The notes under the pieces: generated by a model
What the model was told of the DNA's origin: nothing
What the model saw: only the letters and a program-made list of their open reading frames with translations
The model's database searches: none
Position numbers and translations under genes: made by a program
In this document: positions 1 to 7,494 of the stretch, piece after piece
Layout: each line of letters starts with the position of its first letter
How positions within the stretch are numbered: the stretch's first letter is position 1
Source: JAQVOO01 sp964524755
GTDB lineage: Bacteria; Spirochaetota; Spirochaetia; Sphaerochaetales; Sphaerochaetaceae
DNA: 31,304 nucleotides
Assembly: GCA_964524755.1 (NCBI GenBank)
Contig: CAZGDR010000022.1
Span: 1-31,304, forward strand
Direction of reading: 5' to 3'

Positions 1-356
1 TATACTGTTTATTTCATAATGTATTTTTAGGTAAATACCTACCTAATTATAGCTTAAAAAGTATACTTTTTATCCTAATGATTGCAGTACATACTCTATA
101 AAACCTCTTTTTTCATTATCACCTTGACAGACAAGGTAATAACTAGGTAGTTTTTCACTAATCATTACCGTAAATTTCTACAAGAAAGAGAGACTGAGCA
201 TGAAGAGAGAGAAAAGAGAGGCAGGTTTGAGACAAGACAACACCTCAGCAGCAACTATCATTGAAAACTCCTTTTATATGCTCGCCTATACAGTAAGAAG
301 ATTATTGTTATGGTTCCCTCTATACTGTCGCAATGCACAAGCAAGGAGTTACTACT
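1..356 (+). promoter_or_regulatory. asnA upstream region, no assigned gene
   Basis: This stretch of about 350 bases precedes asnA and holds no gene I can assign. A TTGACA hexamer lies at 124-129 but has no convincing -10 at 16-18 bases. Two dyads share the CTACCTA/TAGGTAG core: TAGGTA-AA-TACCTA at 28-41 and AACTA-GG-TAGTT at 141-152. They could be operator sites, which is inference only. A 54-codon open frame (200-364) runs out of frame into the start of asnA and has a weak purine-rich site before it; I do not call it a gene. Confidence 0.3.
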
Positions 357-1394
357 ATGTCTAGTTTACAATTTCCAAAAGATTATAGCCCTTTGATGAA
401 TCAAAAACATACTGAAAAGGCTATAAAGTTTGTAAAAGATACGTTTGAACGGGAACTTTCCGGTGAATTATATCTATCCCGTGTCACTAGCCCCTTATTT
501 GTGCCCAAAGGCTCCGGCATTAACGATGATTTAAATGGACTGGAACGGCCTGTTTCTTTTCAAGTGCTTAACCTTGGTGACCAAACCATGGAGATAGTCC
601 ACTCTTTAGCAAAGTGGAAGCGGATGGCACTTGCTGATTACAAATTTACCCCAAATACAGGTCTTTATACCGATATGAACGCTATTCGCGCCGATGATGA
701 CCTTGATTCAATTCACTCTATTTATGTCGACCAATGGGATTGGGAATTGGTCATGAATGGGGACCAAAGAAACTTAGCATATTTGAAGTTTGTAGTTAAT
801 AAAATTTATGGAGCACTAAAGCGGACGGAATTTCTGGTAAGTGAATTGTTTCCTGTATGCAAACCGTCCTTACCAGAAAAAATTACTTTCATCCAAACAG
901 AGGAAGCTTACAAACTCTATCCTAATCTTACGCCGGTGGAACGTGAAAAGATGTTAGCTAAAAAATATGGTGCTATTTTCCTCATTGGAATTGGACACCC
1001 CCTTTCTAATGGAGAGTTGCATGGTGGTCGGGCTCCCGATTATGATGACTGGTCAACACCTACCAAAGAGGGGTTTTATGGGCTGAATGGCGATATTATT
1101 GTCTGGGATACTGTCCGCCAAGACTCTATGGAGCTCTCTTCAATGGGCATCCGTGTTGATCGAGAAACTCTTCTTCGCCAATTAGCAATGCGCAATGATA
1201 TGGCTAGAAAAGAGCTCTATTGGCACAAAAGACTCCTACAAGGTGATTTCCCACAAACGGTAGGAGGCGGATTAGGTCAATCGCGTATCTGTATGTTATT
1301 GCTTAAAAAAGCTCATATCGGAGAGGTTCAAGCTTCAGTGTGGCCAGATCATTTTCATAACGAAGCCAACAGCCATGGTTTGCGACTCCTATAA
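357..1394 (+). CDS. asnA: Aspartate--ammonia ligase (asparagine synthetase A)
   Basis: This is a cytosolic ATP-dependent ligase that makes asparagine from aspartate and free ammonia. The 345-residue product is close to the roughly 330-residue family length and is recognisable along its whole length. The near-C-terminal block GGGLGQSRICMLLL is typical of AsnA, which has the class II aminoacyl-tRNA synthetase-like fold. A start eight codons upstream (333) is open, but the AAGGAG at 343-348 sits 8 bases before the ATG at 357, so 357 is preferred. The ribokinase gene follows after 65 bases on the same strand with no terminator between, so the two may be cotranscribed. AsnA is the ammonia-using form, not the glutamine-dependent AsnB. 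The family call is firm; how it is regulated is unknown. Confidence 0.95.
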   Translation: MSSLQFPKDYSPLMNQKHTEKAIKFVKDTFERELSGELYLSRVTSPLFVPKGSGINDDLNGLERPVSFQVLNLGDQTMEIVHSLAKWKRMALADYKFTPNTGLYTDMNAIRADDDLDSIHSIYVDQWDWELVMNGDQRNLAYLKFVVNKIYGALKRTEFLVSELFPVCKPSLPEKITFIQTEEAYKLYPNLTPVEREKMLAKKYGAIFLIGIGHPLSNGELHGGRAPDYDDWSTPTKEGFYGLNGDIIVWDTVRQDSMELSSMGIRVDRETLLRQLAMRNDMARKELYWHKRLLQGDFPQTVGGGLGQSRICMLLLKKAHIGEVQASVWPDHFHNEANSHGLRLL

Positions 1395-1459
1395 ATAGAG
1401 ATTGACCAATACCATTCCAGCTTCTACAATTTATAAAACAGACAAAAAGGATGGCTAAA

Positions 1460-2359
1460 ATGCGTATCTTAAATTTTGGATCCACTAATATTGATATCAT
1501 TTTTGCGGTAGACCATATTGTACTACCTGGAGAAACCATTAGTAGTACCAGTATGACACGCTCTCCTGGTGGAAAAGGGGCTAACCAGTCCGTTGCCGTG
1601 GCTATGGCAGGAGAACATGAAGTTTTTCATGCGGGAAAGATTGGTAGTGACGGTCTATGGATTAAAGAAAAACTAGAAAGTAAAGGTGTGCGTACCGACT
1701 TCCTCACTATTGGTAAAAATCCCACAGGCCAAGCTCTTATCCAGGTGGCTGCTTCTGGACAAAACTCTATTGTTCTTTATGCCGGTAGTAACAAAGAATT
1801 TACTACAAAAGAGATTGATGAAGTTTTTACCCATTTCGAAGCTGGAGACTGGGTTATGTTGCAGAATGAAATAAATCTTACCGGTTATATCATGGAAAAA
1901 GCCCATAAAAAAGGACTCTCCATCTGTTTTAATCCAGCTCCCTATGAACCTAGTGTTCTTGACCTCCCTCTTCCTCTCCTTGACCTATTACTGGTTAACG
2001 AAGTGGAAGCTACAGGACTCTCGGGTAAAACAGATCCAGAGGAGGCTATGGACTCCCTCACGCAACAGTTTCCCGAGACTGATATCATTCTAACATTAGG
2101 TGCTAAAGGAGCGCGCTATGGACGTGGTAGCGTTCGTTATAGCTATGGGACGTGGAATGTACCTGTAGTGGATACCACAGCAGCTGGAGACACTTTTATT
2201 GGGTGTTATGTAGCTAATATTGCCAAAGGGAAGCATGTACAGGAAGCTCTGGAGTTGGCTAGCGCGGCCTCTAGTGTCACTGTCATGCGCCCCGGAGCCA
2301 TGGATTCTATTCCTGTTCCAGCGGAATTCTCGATTCTCGATGCCTACAGCATGACATAA
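1460..2359 (+). CDS. rbsK: Ribokinase (PfkB family)
   Basis: This is a cytosolic sugar kinase expected to phosphorylate D-ribose at O5 using ATP. The 299-residue product has the family glycine motif GGKGANQ at residues 37-43 and the C-terminal signature DTTAAGD, whose last Asp (about residue 244) is the catalytic base. The block MRPGAMDSIP near the C terminus also resembles ribokinases. An upstream ATG at 1451 directly abuts the AAAGG purine tract, whereas the ATG at 1460 has that tract at a normal distance of 9 bases, so 1460 was chosen. There is no ribose transporter, rbsD or LacI-type regulator beside it, so the pairing with asnA is unusual. Another pentose or nucleoside-derived sugar is possible as substrate. 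Confidence 0.88.
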   Translation: MRILNFGSTNIDIIFAVDHIVLPGETISSTSMTRSPGGKGANQSVAVAMAGEHEVFHAGKIGSDGLWIKEKLESKGVRTDFLTIGKNPTGQALIQVAASGQNSIVLYAGSNKEFTTKEIDEVFTHFEAGDWVMLQNEINLTGYIMEKAHKKGLSICFNPAPYEPSVLDLPLPLLDLLLVNEVEATGLSGKTDPEEAMDSLTQQFPETDIILTLGAKGARYGRGSVRYSYGTWNVPVVDTTAAGDTFIGCYVANIAKGKHVQEALELASAASSVTVMRPGAMDSIPVPAEFSILDAYSMT

Positions 2360-2370
2360 TCAAGCCAGTG

Positions 2371-2400
2371 CCCTATGTGGACCGCTATTGGTCCACAGGG
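2371..2400. terminator. Hairpin between converging rbsK and typA
   Basis: The arms GTGGACC (2377-2383) and GGTCCAC (2390-2396) pair around a 6-base loop. They extend outward through CCCT/AGGG with a two-base bulge. The hairpin lies between two converging genes, so it could end transcription from either side. Neither strand has a good T tract after the stem, so it may be a weak or factor-assisted terminator. Confidence 0.45.
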
Positions 2401-2417
2401 TTGCTGGATTATGATGT

Positions 2418-4229
2418 CTACCTATCATGAATTTTTCGTTGTTGTGCGGTAAGCATTCGCTTACAGAGCCGAATCGATTTGGGGGTTACCTCAACATATT
2501 CATCATCTTTAACGAATCGGATAGCTTGCTCCAAACTCATGGGTGAGATTGGAGTCAGGGTAACGGCATCATCCTTACCAGCTGCCCGCATGTTAGTTAG
2601 TTTTTTAGTTCTGGTAGGATTACAGGTTAAATCAATTTCACGGTTGTGCTCACCAATGATCATACCTTCATAAATAGGGTCTCCAGGAACAACAAAAAGC
2701 CGACCACGAGCTTCTAATCCGTGTAAGCCATAGGCGACTGCAGTCCCTGAACGATCTGAAATTAGAGAGCCAGAGAATCGATCAGGAAAATCTCCTCGAT
2801 ACTCTTCATACCCTTTTAAGACAGCATGCATAATCCCATTACCCCGAGTATCGGTCAAGAATTCATCCCGATACCCAATTAGGGCTCGTGCAGGAACTTC
2901 AAAACGCATCGTGACACGCTCATCAGCATTATAGGTGATATCGAGCATGTACCCTTTACGTTTAGCTAGTTTCTCCATGATGATTCCACTATATATTTCA
3001 GGGCAGTCAATCCGTAAGTATTCGATGGGCTCCAGTGTTTTTCCATGCTCGTCTTTTTTAAGGATTATCGTAGGGCGACCTACACAGAGCTCAAATCCTT
3101 CCCGGCGCATTGATTCTACAATAATAGCCAGTTGGAACTCGCCACGACCTTTCACTGTTACCGTATCATCCCCTTCATTTCGTTCAACTTTAATGGAGAC
3201 GTTCTGGAGAGCTTCTTTGCGCAAGCGTTCATAAATCTTGGTAGATTGAACGTGTTTGCCTTCTTTTCCCGCTAAAGGGGAAATGTTCTTACCGAATTGC
3301 ATCGCCACGGTGGGTTCATCTATGTTAATACGGGGCAAAGCTTTCGGGTTATCTCGCGTACAGATAGTATCGCCGATTGAAACTTTTTCCACCCCTGATA
3401 GCACTACGATATCACCGGGGCCAACACGATTAGTTTCGTGGAACGTGGGTCCATCATAACATTGCAGGCGGGTCACACGCAGTGGTATTTGACCATCTTC
3501 GCTGACACAAACCAAAGAATCATGGGTACCAGCACTTCCATTGATAACTTTACCTATAGCAAGTCTCCCTAAAAAGTCACTATAGCCAAGATCTGAAACA
3601 AGCATTTGGAACGGTTCTTCATCATCATATTCTGGAGGGGGAACAACGGCAACCATAGTGTCCAAAAGTGCATGTAAATCACCATCAAGGGCATTGGCAT
3701 CCAATCCACACGACCCGTCCCGGCCAATACAATACAAGACGGGAACCTCTAGCATAGCTTCATCTGGATTTAATTCTAGTAACAGATCATAGACCTCTTC
3801 CAACACTTCCTGCGGACGAGCATCTTGGCGGTCGATCTTATTAATAACAATGATCACCGCTAATTCTAGGGCTAATGCCTTTTGTAGCACAAAACGAGTT
3901 TGAGGAAGTGGGCCCTCGGCCGCATCTACCAATAAGACAACCCCATTAACCATCGACAATCCTCGTTCAACTTCGCCACCGAAATCGGCGTGTCCTGGGG
4001 TATCGATAATGTTAATCTTTATCCCTTTCCAGATAATGGCGCAGTTCTTTGCACTGATGGTAATTCCACGTTCCCGTTCAATCGCACCAGAGTCCATAAT
4101 CCGGTCAGGTAAGGCACCTTTAGCGAATAAACCGCTCTGTCTAAAAAGTCCATCGACGAGTGTCGTTTTCCCATGATCTACATGAGCAATAATTGCTATA
4201 TTTCTAATTTGTGTATTTTTTTTTATCAT
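2418..4229 (-). CDS. typA: Ribosome-associated GTPase TypA/BipA
   Basis: This is a translational GTPase that binds the ribosome and helps large-subunit assembly and stress or cold adaptation. The 603-residue length is normal for the family. GTP-binding motifs are intact: AHVDHGKTT at about 15-23, RGITI (switch I) at 54-58, DTPGH at 76-80 and NKID at 130-133. Elongation-factor-like beta-barrel and alpha-beta domains follow, then the BipA-specific C-terminal domain. The start is fixed by homology, since RNIAIIAHVDHGK lies near the N terminus as in other BipA proteins. No Shine-Dalgarno sequence precedes the ATG; instead an extended -10 box lies about 10 bases upstream. It is a single gene, convergent with rbsK. 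Confidence 0.97.
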   Translation of the reverse strand: MIKKNTQIRNIAIIAHVDHGKTTLVDGLFRQSGLFAKGALPDRIMDSGAIERERGITISAKNCAIIWKGIKINIIDTPGHADFGGEVERGLSMVNGVVLLVDAAEGPLPQTRFVLQKALALELAVIIVINKIDRQDARPQEVLEEVYDLLLELNPDEAMLEVPVLYCIGRDGSCGLDANALDGDLHALLDTMVAVVPPPEYDDEEPFQMLVSDLGYSDFLGRLAIGKVINGSAGTHDSLVCVSEDGQIPLRVTRLQCYDGPTFHETNRVGPGDIVVLSGVEKVSIGDTICTRDNPKALPRINIDEPTVAMQFGKNISPLAGKEGKHVQSTKIYERLRKEALQNVSIKVERNEGDDTVTVKGRGEFQLAIIVESMRREGFELCVGRPTIILKKDEHGKTLEPIEYLRIDCPEIYSGIIMEKLAKRKGYMLDITYNADERVTMRFEVPARALIGYRDEFLTDTRGNGIMHAVLKGYEEYRGDFPDRFSGSLISDRSGTAVAYGLHGLEARGRLFVVPGDPIYEGMIIGEHNREIDLTCNPTRTKKLTNMRAAGKDDAVTLTPISPMSLEQAIRFVKDDEYVEVTPKSIRLCKRMLTAQQRKIHDR

Positions 4230-4238
4230 AACTGCGCA

Positions 4239-4247
4239 AGTATAGCA
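4239..4247 (-). promoter_or_regulatory. Extended -10 promoter of typA
   Basis: On the minus strand TGCTATACT forms an extended -10 (TGn plus TATACT). Nine bases separate it from the typA ATG, so the transcript leader would be only about 2-3 bases. The -35 region is poor. The element overlaps one arm of a TATAGCA/TGCTATA dyad (4241-4247 and 4261-4267) that could be a binding site. Confidence 0.45.
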
Positions 4248-4334
4248 TAATCGAAGTATTTGCTATAGTAGCTGCGTACCTCTAAACGAAATGATGTGAT
4301 AATTTTTATAGAAATCTGAAAAAACTGAGTGTAT

Positions 4335-5279
4335 CTAATCAGGAAGTACTATTTCAGACCGTCTCGGTGGATTAGCTCCCTTACGGGAAGTGGTAATCGC
4401 CGCCGCAGCAGCAGCAAAGACTAAAGCTTCCTTGGCCTGCTCGGCTGAGATCGCCCCTCCTCTTCCAATACCATGTTCTTTGAGGTAGCTCAACAGAGCC
4501 CCACTGACGGTATCACCAGCCCCCACCGTATCGACAATAGGATTGTCGACAGCAGGAACTTCAACATTAAGCCCTGATTGTGACCTCCAATTAAGACCAT
4601 GTTTACCTTTGGTAAGAACCACATGCTCTGCTCCAAGGTCTAATAGCGCCTGTACTGCTTCAGGAAGTGAAATTTCAGGATAGAGGAATTCAAGATCTTC
4701 ATTGGAAAGTTTAACGAGAAAAGAGAGTTTCATAATCTCTAACACTCGCCTCCTGTATGCATCGAAATCTTCTATAACCGTAGGCCTCACATTAGGATCA
4801 AAGAATATAGCTGGACCATGGGGACCAAGTTTTTTCAGAGCTTGTAAGATTTCCGTTCCTGATTCTTCTAAAGCAACCGCGACAGAACCTACATGTAAAT
4901 ATTTCACCTCAGGAAAAGTTTTTAAGGCATCTAGGATTTCAGTTGCAGAGAGCTTAGTTACTGTGGTCCCTTCACTATAAAACACATAAGAAGCTGCTCC
5001 AGTTTCATCAATTTTAGCAAACCCGATCATCGAGTTCTCTGGAACATTACATAACTCAAGAACCATCTTTACATTATTAGCTGTAAAGTACTGTTGCATC
5101 TGTTGGCCGAACATATCATGAGATAATTTTCCAATATAGAGGACCTCACAATCCAACCTAGCTGCAGCTGTCGCCGTATTAAGGGCACAGCCACCATTGT
5201 AATGATAAAAACAAGGTTGATCATGTACACCGACACCACCAATTAAGTCAATCAAGGCTTCACCTAGAACTGCGATCAT
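4335..5279 (-). CDS. Fructokinase-like PfkB sugar kinase
   Basis: This is a cytosolic ATP-dependent sugar kinase, most like bacterial PfkB-type fructokinases that make fructose 6-phosphate. The 314-residue product carries FDPNVRP near residues 160-166 and DTVGAGD ending at Asp256, the catalytic base. Its C-terminal stretch TSRKGANPP is fructokinase-like. The N-terminal glycine motif (NGGCALNTA) differs from the usual GGAPANVA, so the sugar specificity is uncertain. AGGAGG at 5289-5294 sits 9 bases before the ATG, which supports the start. A TATAGT -10 candidate (5310-5315) precedes it without a good -35. It lies downstream of the PpiC gene but behind a strong hairpin, so it is probably transcribed on its own. 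Confidence 0.8.
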   Translation of the reverse strand: MIAVLGEALIDLIGGVGVHDQPCFYHYNGGCALNTATAAARLDCEVLYIGKLSHDMFGQQMQQYFTANNVKMVLELCNVPENSMIGFAKIDETGAASYVFYSEGTTVTKLSATEILDALKTFPEVKYLHVGSVAVALEESGTEILQALKKLGPHGPAIFFDPNVRPTVIEDFDAYRRRVLEIMKLSFLVKLSNEDLEFLYPEISLPEAVQALLDLGAEHVVLTKGKHGLNWRSQSGLNVEVPAVDNPIVDTVGAGDTVSGALLSYLKEHGIGRGGAISAEQAKEALVFAAAAAAITTSRKGANPPRRSEIVLPD

Positions 5280-5380
5280 GTTGAAAAACCTCCTCTTCTA
5301 TTTCTGGATACTATATCTTTTTTTAAGTGTACCGAGACCTTCCAAGAATAGCAATCATAAAAGAGCGCTCCTTACGATGC

Positions 5381-5411
5381 TTAAACAGCCATCGCAATGA
5401 TGGCTGTTTAA
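5381..5411 (-). terminator. Strong hairpin after the PpiC foldase gene
   Basis: A perfect 13-bp stem, TTAAACAGCCATC (5381-5393) with GATGGCTGTTTAA (5399-5411), closes a 5-base loop. It begins 25 bases past the foldase stop codon. The T-rich part lies inside the stem and there is no long T tail, so termination may be imperfect. Confidence 0.65.
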
Positions 5412-5436
5412 AACTTCTAAAAGTATGGCTGCTGTA

Positions 5437-6993
5437 CTACTTAGCAGCACCTATGTTCATAATCTTATCGAAGTACGTCGGGAGGAATTTATCATCTAGC
5501 TTATCTGAATTAAATATAGCTTGCACTAAATCCTGCTGGCTTTGTGACTGAGACATATAGGGGTACATTAGACGTAAGTAATCACCCATATCATCAGGAA
5601 GGGCTGATTCTTCAGTAACTTTGGCCACTACAAATACATTGTTAGTAGGTAATGGCTCTGTAGAGGACCCTACTGGTAGTGTATACAAACTTGTCATAGC
5701 ATCAACATCGTTGGAGAGAACACCTAAATAGCCTCCCTCATCTGTATAGCTAAAGTCAATCAAGTATTTAGAACCGCCCACGTTGGGAGGGGTTGCTTCA
5801 ACTGTGTTGACAGTAATTCCCATCGTTTTGGCTCTCTCTACGAAGTCTTCACCTGCATTGGTCGTTTCTGCAAACTCGGTTGCTTGCTGAGAAAGGTAGG
5901 TCGTTACAACTTCCTCATCACGTGTACCAATATAGGTCTTTACATCCTCTAACACATCTGGGTCATCCACATCAGCCATAATAGGGTCTTGTTCCACCCG
6001 ATAGAGTACATACCCACCCTGTGATGCAAAAACTTGCGAAACTTGTCCTGCCGGGGTAGAAAATAGGAGGTTTACCTCTTCAGGATTAGCAAAGTTCTCC
6101 TGTAACTCGTGTAGATACCACATTCCTGAGCGACCACCCTCATTTGCAAAACTATCTAAAGAATATTCTTTGGCAGCTTCTTCAAAGGTGGAAAGACCTG
6201 AAACAATTGATTCTCGAACATCCTCGGCCCTCTCTTGATCCTGTAAGGAGATGAGTGAGACGTCGAGAAGGGTAAATAAAGAAGGATTTGCAGTTGCATA
6301 TTGGCGAGTAAGCTCGTCAGGGTAGAGAGAGGAATCAAAGACTACATATTCAAATGAACGGGCACTATCTCCCATCCTAATAACATAATCCATCTCATCT
6401 GGGGAAGAAAGAACCGTTGCAATATCTTCCAATACCATTTGAACCGGCATATTTTCTCTGTATTGACTCTTAATTTTATTTTTGCTTTCTAGACTAGCAT
6501 TTTCATAGGTGGCAACATCAAATCGACCATCTTTGTGGTAGATCCCACTATCGATTATCACCTGATTAAGGGTCTTATCGGCAACACGCACCCCCGCTGC
6601 TTTAGCTTTTTGAGTCATTGCAGTATGGAATACAGTACTCTCAAAGGCACCTCTCCATATCTGGTAAGACGCTATATCGCCTGCTTCTTTATTTTGCTGA
6701 GCTAGGGTTTGATACTGGTTATAAAAATAGTTACCAAAAGCAAACTCAATGGGTGTACCATCATATGACCCAAATACGACTTCAGATGAAGCCCCTTTTG
6801 GACCAAGTGCCGGAAGCGCTACGCCAACGACTAAGACAATGGCAAGCAAGCCTAAAATAATATAGGTTACTATCTGGGATACCGTAATCTTTGACTTTTT
6901 CTTTGGCGAAACAACTGGCTTTTCAGCATTAGCATTGAACTTAACGACATTCTTATCGTTTTTCTCTGGAGTTTTCGAATCCTTTGAAGGCAT
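5437..6993 (-). CDS. Membrane-anchored SurA/PpiD-like peptidyl-prolyl isomerase
   Basis: This is a predicted extracytoplasmic folding factor. The 518-residue protein has a charged, Lys-rich cytoplasmic N terminus (1-40), one hydrophobic membrane segment (about 41-63) and a long exported part. A SurA_N-type chaperone region spans about 70-210 and a PpiC/parvulin-like domain about 240-337 (DVSLISL... GGRSG... GYVLYRVE). This layout resembles PpiD and the single-anchor SurA-like proteins of spirochaetes. GAGGT lies 5 bases before the ATG. It has its own promoter (7051-7079) and a leader hairpin, and its transcription is divergent from the tRNA gene. The parvulin domain is divergent, so chaperone rather than isomerase activity may be its main job. 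Confidence 0.8.
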   Translation of the reverse strand: MPSKDSKTPEKNDKNVVKFNANAEKPVVSPKKKSKITVSQIVTYIILGLLAIVLVVGVALPALGPKGASSEVVFGSYDGTPIEFAFGNYFYNQYQTLAQQNKEAGDIASYQIWRGAFESTVFHTAMTQKAKAAGVRVADKTLNQVIIDSGIYHKDGRFDVATYENASLESKNKIKSQYRENMPVQMVLEDIATVLSSPDEMDYVIRMGDSARSFEYVVFDSSLYPDELTRQYATANPSLFTLLDVSLISLQDQERAEDVRESIVSGLSTFEEAAKEYSLDSFANEGGRSGMWYLHELQENFANPEEVNLLFSTPAGQVSQVFASQGGYVLYRVEQDPIMADVDDPDVLEDVKTYIGTRDEEVVTTYLSQQATEFAETTNAGEDFVERAKTMGITVNTVEATPPNVGGSKYLIDFSYTDEGGYLGVLSNDVDAMTSLYTLPVGSSTEPLPTNNVFVVAKVTEESALPDDMGDYLRLMYPYMSQSQSQQDLVQAIFNSDKLDDKFLPTYFDKIMNIGAAK

Positions 6994-7019
6994 GTACGAC
7001 CTCTTTTATGCACAATTTA

Positions 7020-7047
7020 GAAGTGTCCTTAAGGAAAGGACATCTTC
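7020..7047 (-). other. Hairpin in the 5' leader of the PpiC gene
   Basis: On the minus strand GTCCTT pairs with AAGGAC around a 5-base loop, with an outer GAAG/CTTC pairing across small bulges. It lies at the 5' end of the predicted leader, between the -10 (7051-7056) and the ribosome binding site. It could stabilise the mRNA or modulate its translation. No known riboswitch is recognised. Confidence 0.45.
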
Positions 7048-7050
7048 AGA

Positions 7051-7079
7051 AAAATAGCATGTCCAGGAGTGAGTGTCAA
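7051..7079 (-). promoter_or_regulatory. Sigma70-type promoter of the PpiC gene
   Basis: On the minus strand a perfect TTGACA (7074-7079) is followed by a 17-base spacer and TATTTT (7051-7056), with TG one base before the -10. It would give a leader of about 50 bases. Confidence 0.65.
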
Positions 7080-7088
7080 TGTTGTACG

Positions 7089-7117
7089 TTGACATAAGGA
7101 TACATGTTGTATATAGT
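7089..7117 (+). promoter_or_regulatory. Strong sigma70-type promoter of tRNA-Pro
   Basis: TTGACA (7089-7094), a 17-base spacer and TATAGT (7112-7117) form a near-consensus promoter. The predicted start is near 7124, about 28 bases before the mature tRNA. It is back to back with the PpiC promoter, with the two -35 boxes 9 bases apart. Confidence 0.85.
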
Positions 7118-7151
7118 TTCGACCGTTGTGGTAATTTTCCCAATCCATTAA

Positions 7152-7224
7152 CGGGTAGTAGCGCAGGGGCTAGCGCACTTGGTTCGGGACCAAGGGGTCG
7201 GAGGTTCAAATCCTCTCTACCCGA
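7152..7224 (+). tRNA. tRNA-Pro (anticodon CGG)
   Basis: The 73-base cloverleaf is complete. The acceptor arms CGGGTAG and CTACCCG pair and are followed by discriminator A (7224). The D stem is GCGC/GCGC. The anticodon stem CTTGG/CCAAG encloses loop TTCGGGA with anticodon CGG at 7185-7187. The T arm is GGAGG-TTCAAAT-CCTCT. CCA is not encoded and must be added after transcription. The gene has its own strong promoter and an intrinsic terminator, so it is a single-gene unit. Confidence 0.96.
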
Positions 7225-7253
7225 CTTATCTGGGTAATGCATCTATAAAAAAG

Positions 7254-7285
7254 AACTCTCTGCATAGTGCCAGAGGGTTTTTTTT
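7254..7285 (+). terminator. Intrinsic terminator of tRNA-Pro
   Basis: AACTCTCTG (7254-7262) pairs with CAGAGGGTT (7271-7279), with one G-U pair and an 8-base loop. A run of eight T (7278-7285) overlaps and follows the stem. Confidence 0.85.
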
Positions 7286-7433
7286 ATTACTTCTTAAATC
7301 AATACCACCCCAACTGTAACTCTTTAATTAAGAGCTTCTCTTCACAACTTCTCTCATCTCTATACTACATGTTACTGTATCGTGGTGAGAATTCTATAAG
7401 AAACATTAATTCACCAAGAAAAATATTTACTAT

Positions 7434-7477
7434 AAAAGAAAAGCTCTGTTTTAGTTGCCGTCTCTAAAACAGAGCTT
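7434..7477 (-). terminator. Intrinsic terminator of the eight-gene operon
   Basis: A perfect 14-bp stem, AAGCTCTGTTTTAG with CTAAAACAGAGCTT (7441-7477), has a 9-base loop. On the minus strand it is followed by a T-rich tail (TTCTTTT). It starts 17 bases after the stop of the last gene, the rhamnulokinase-like kinase, and marks the operon end. Between it and the tRNA terminator (7286-7433) I see no gene. Confidence 0.85.
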
Positions 7478-7494
7478 CATACCACTAACAATGA

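Noticed and set aside
7006..7242. 78-codon minus-strand ORF containing GREDLNLRPLGPEPSALAP
   Set aside because: It is the antisense of the tRNA-Pro gene, a well-known spurious protein in databases; it also covers the two promoters.
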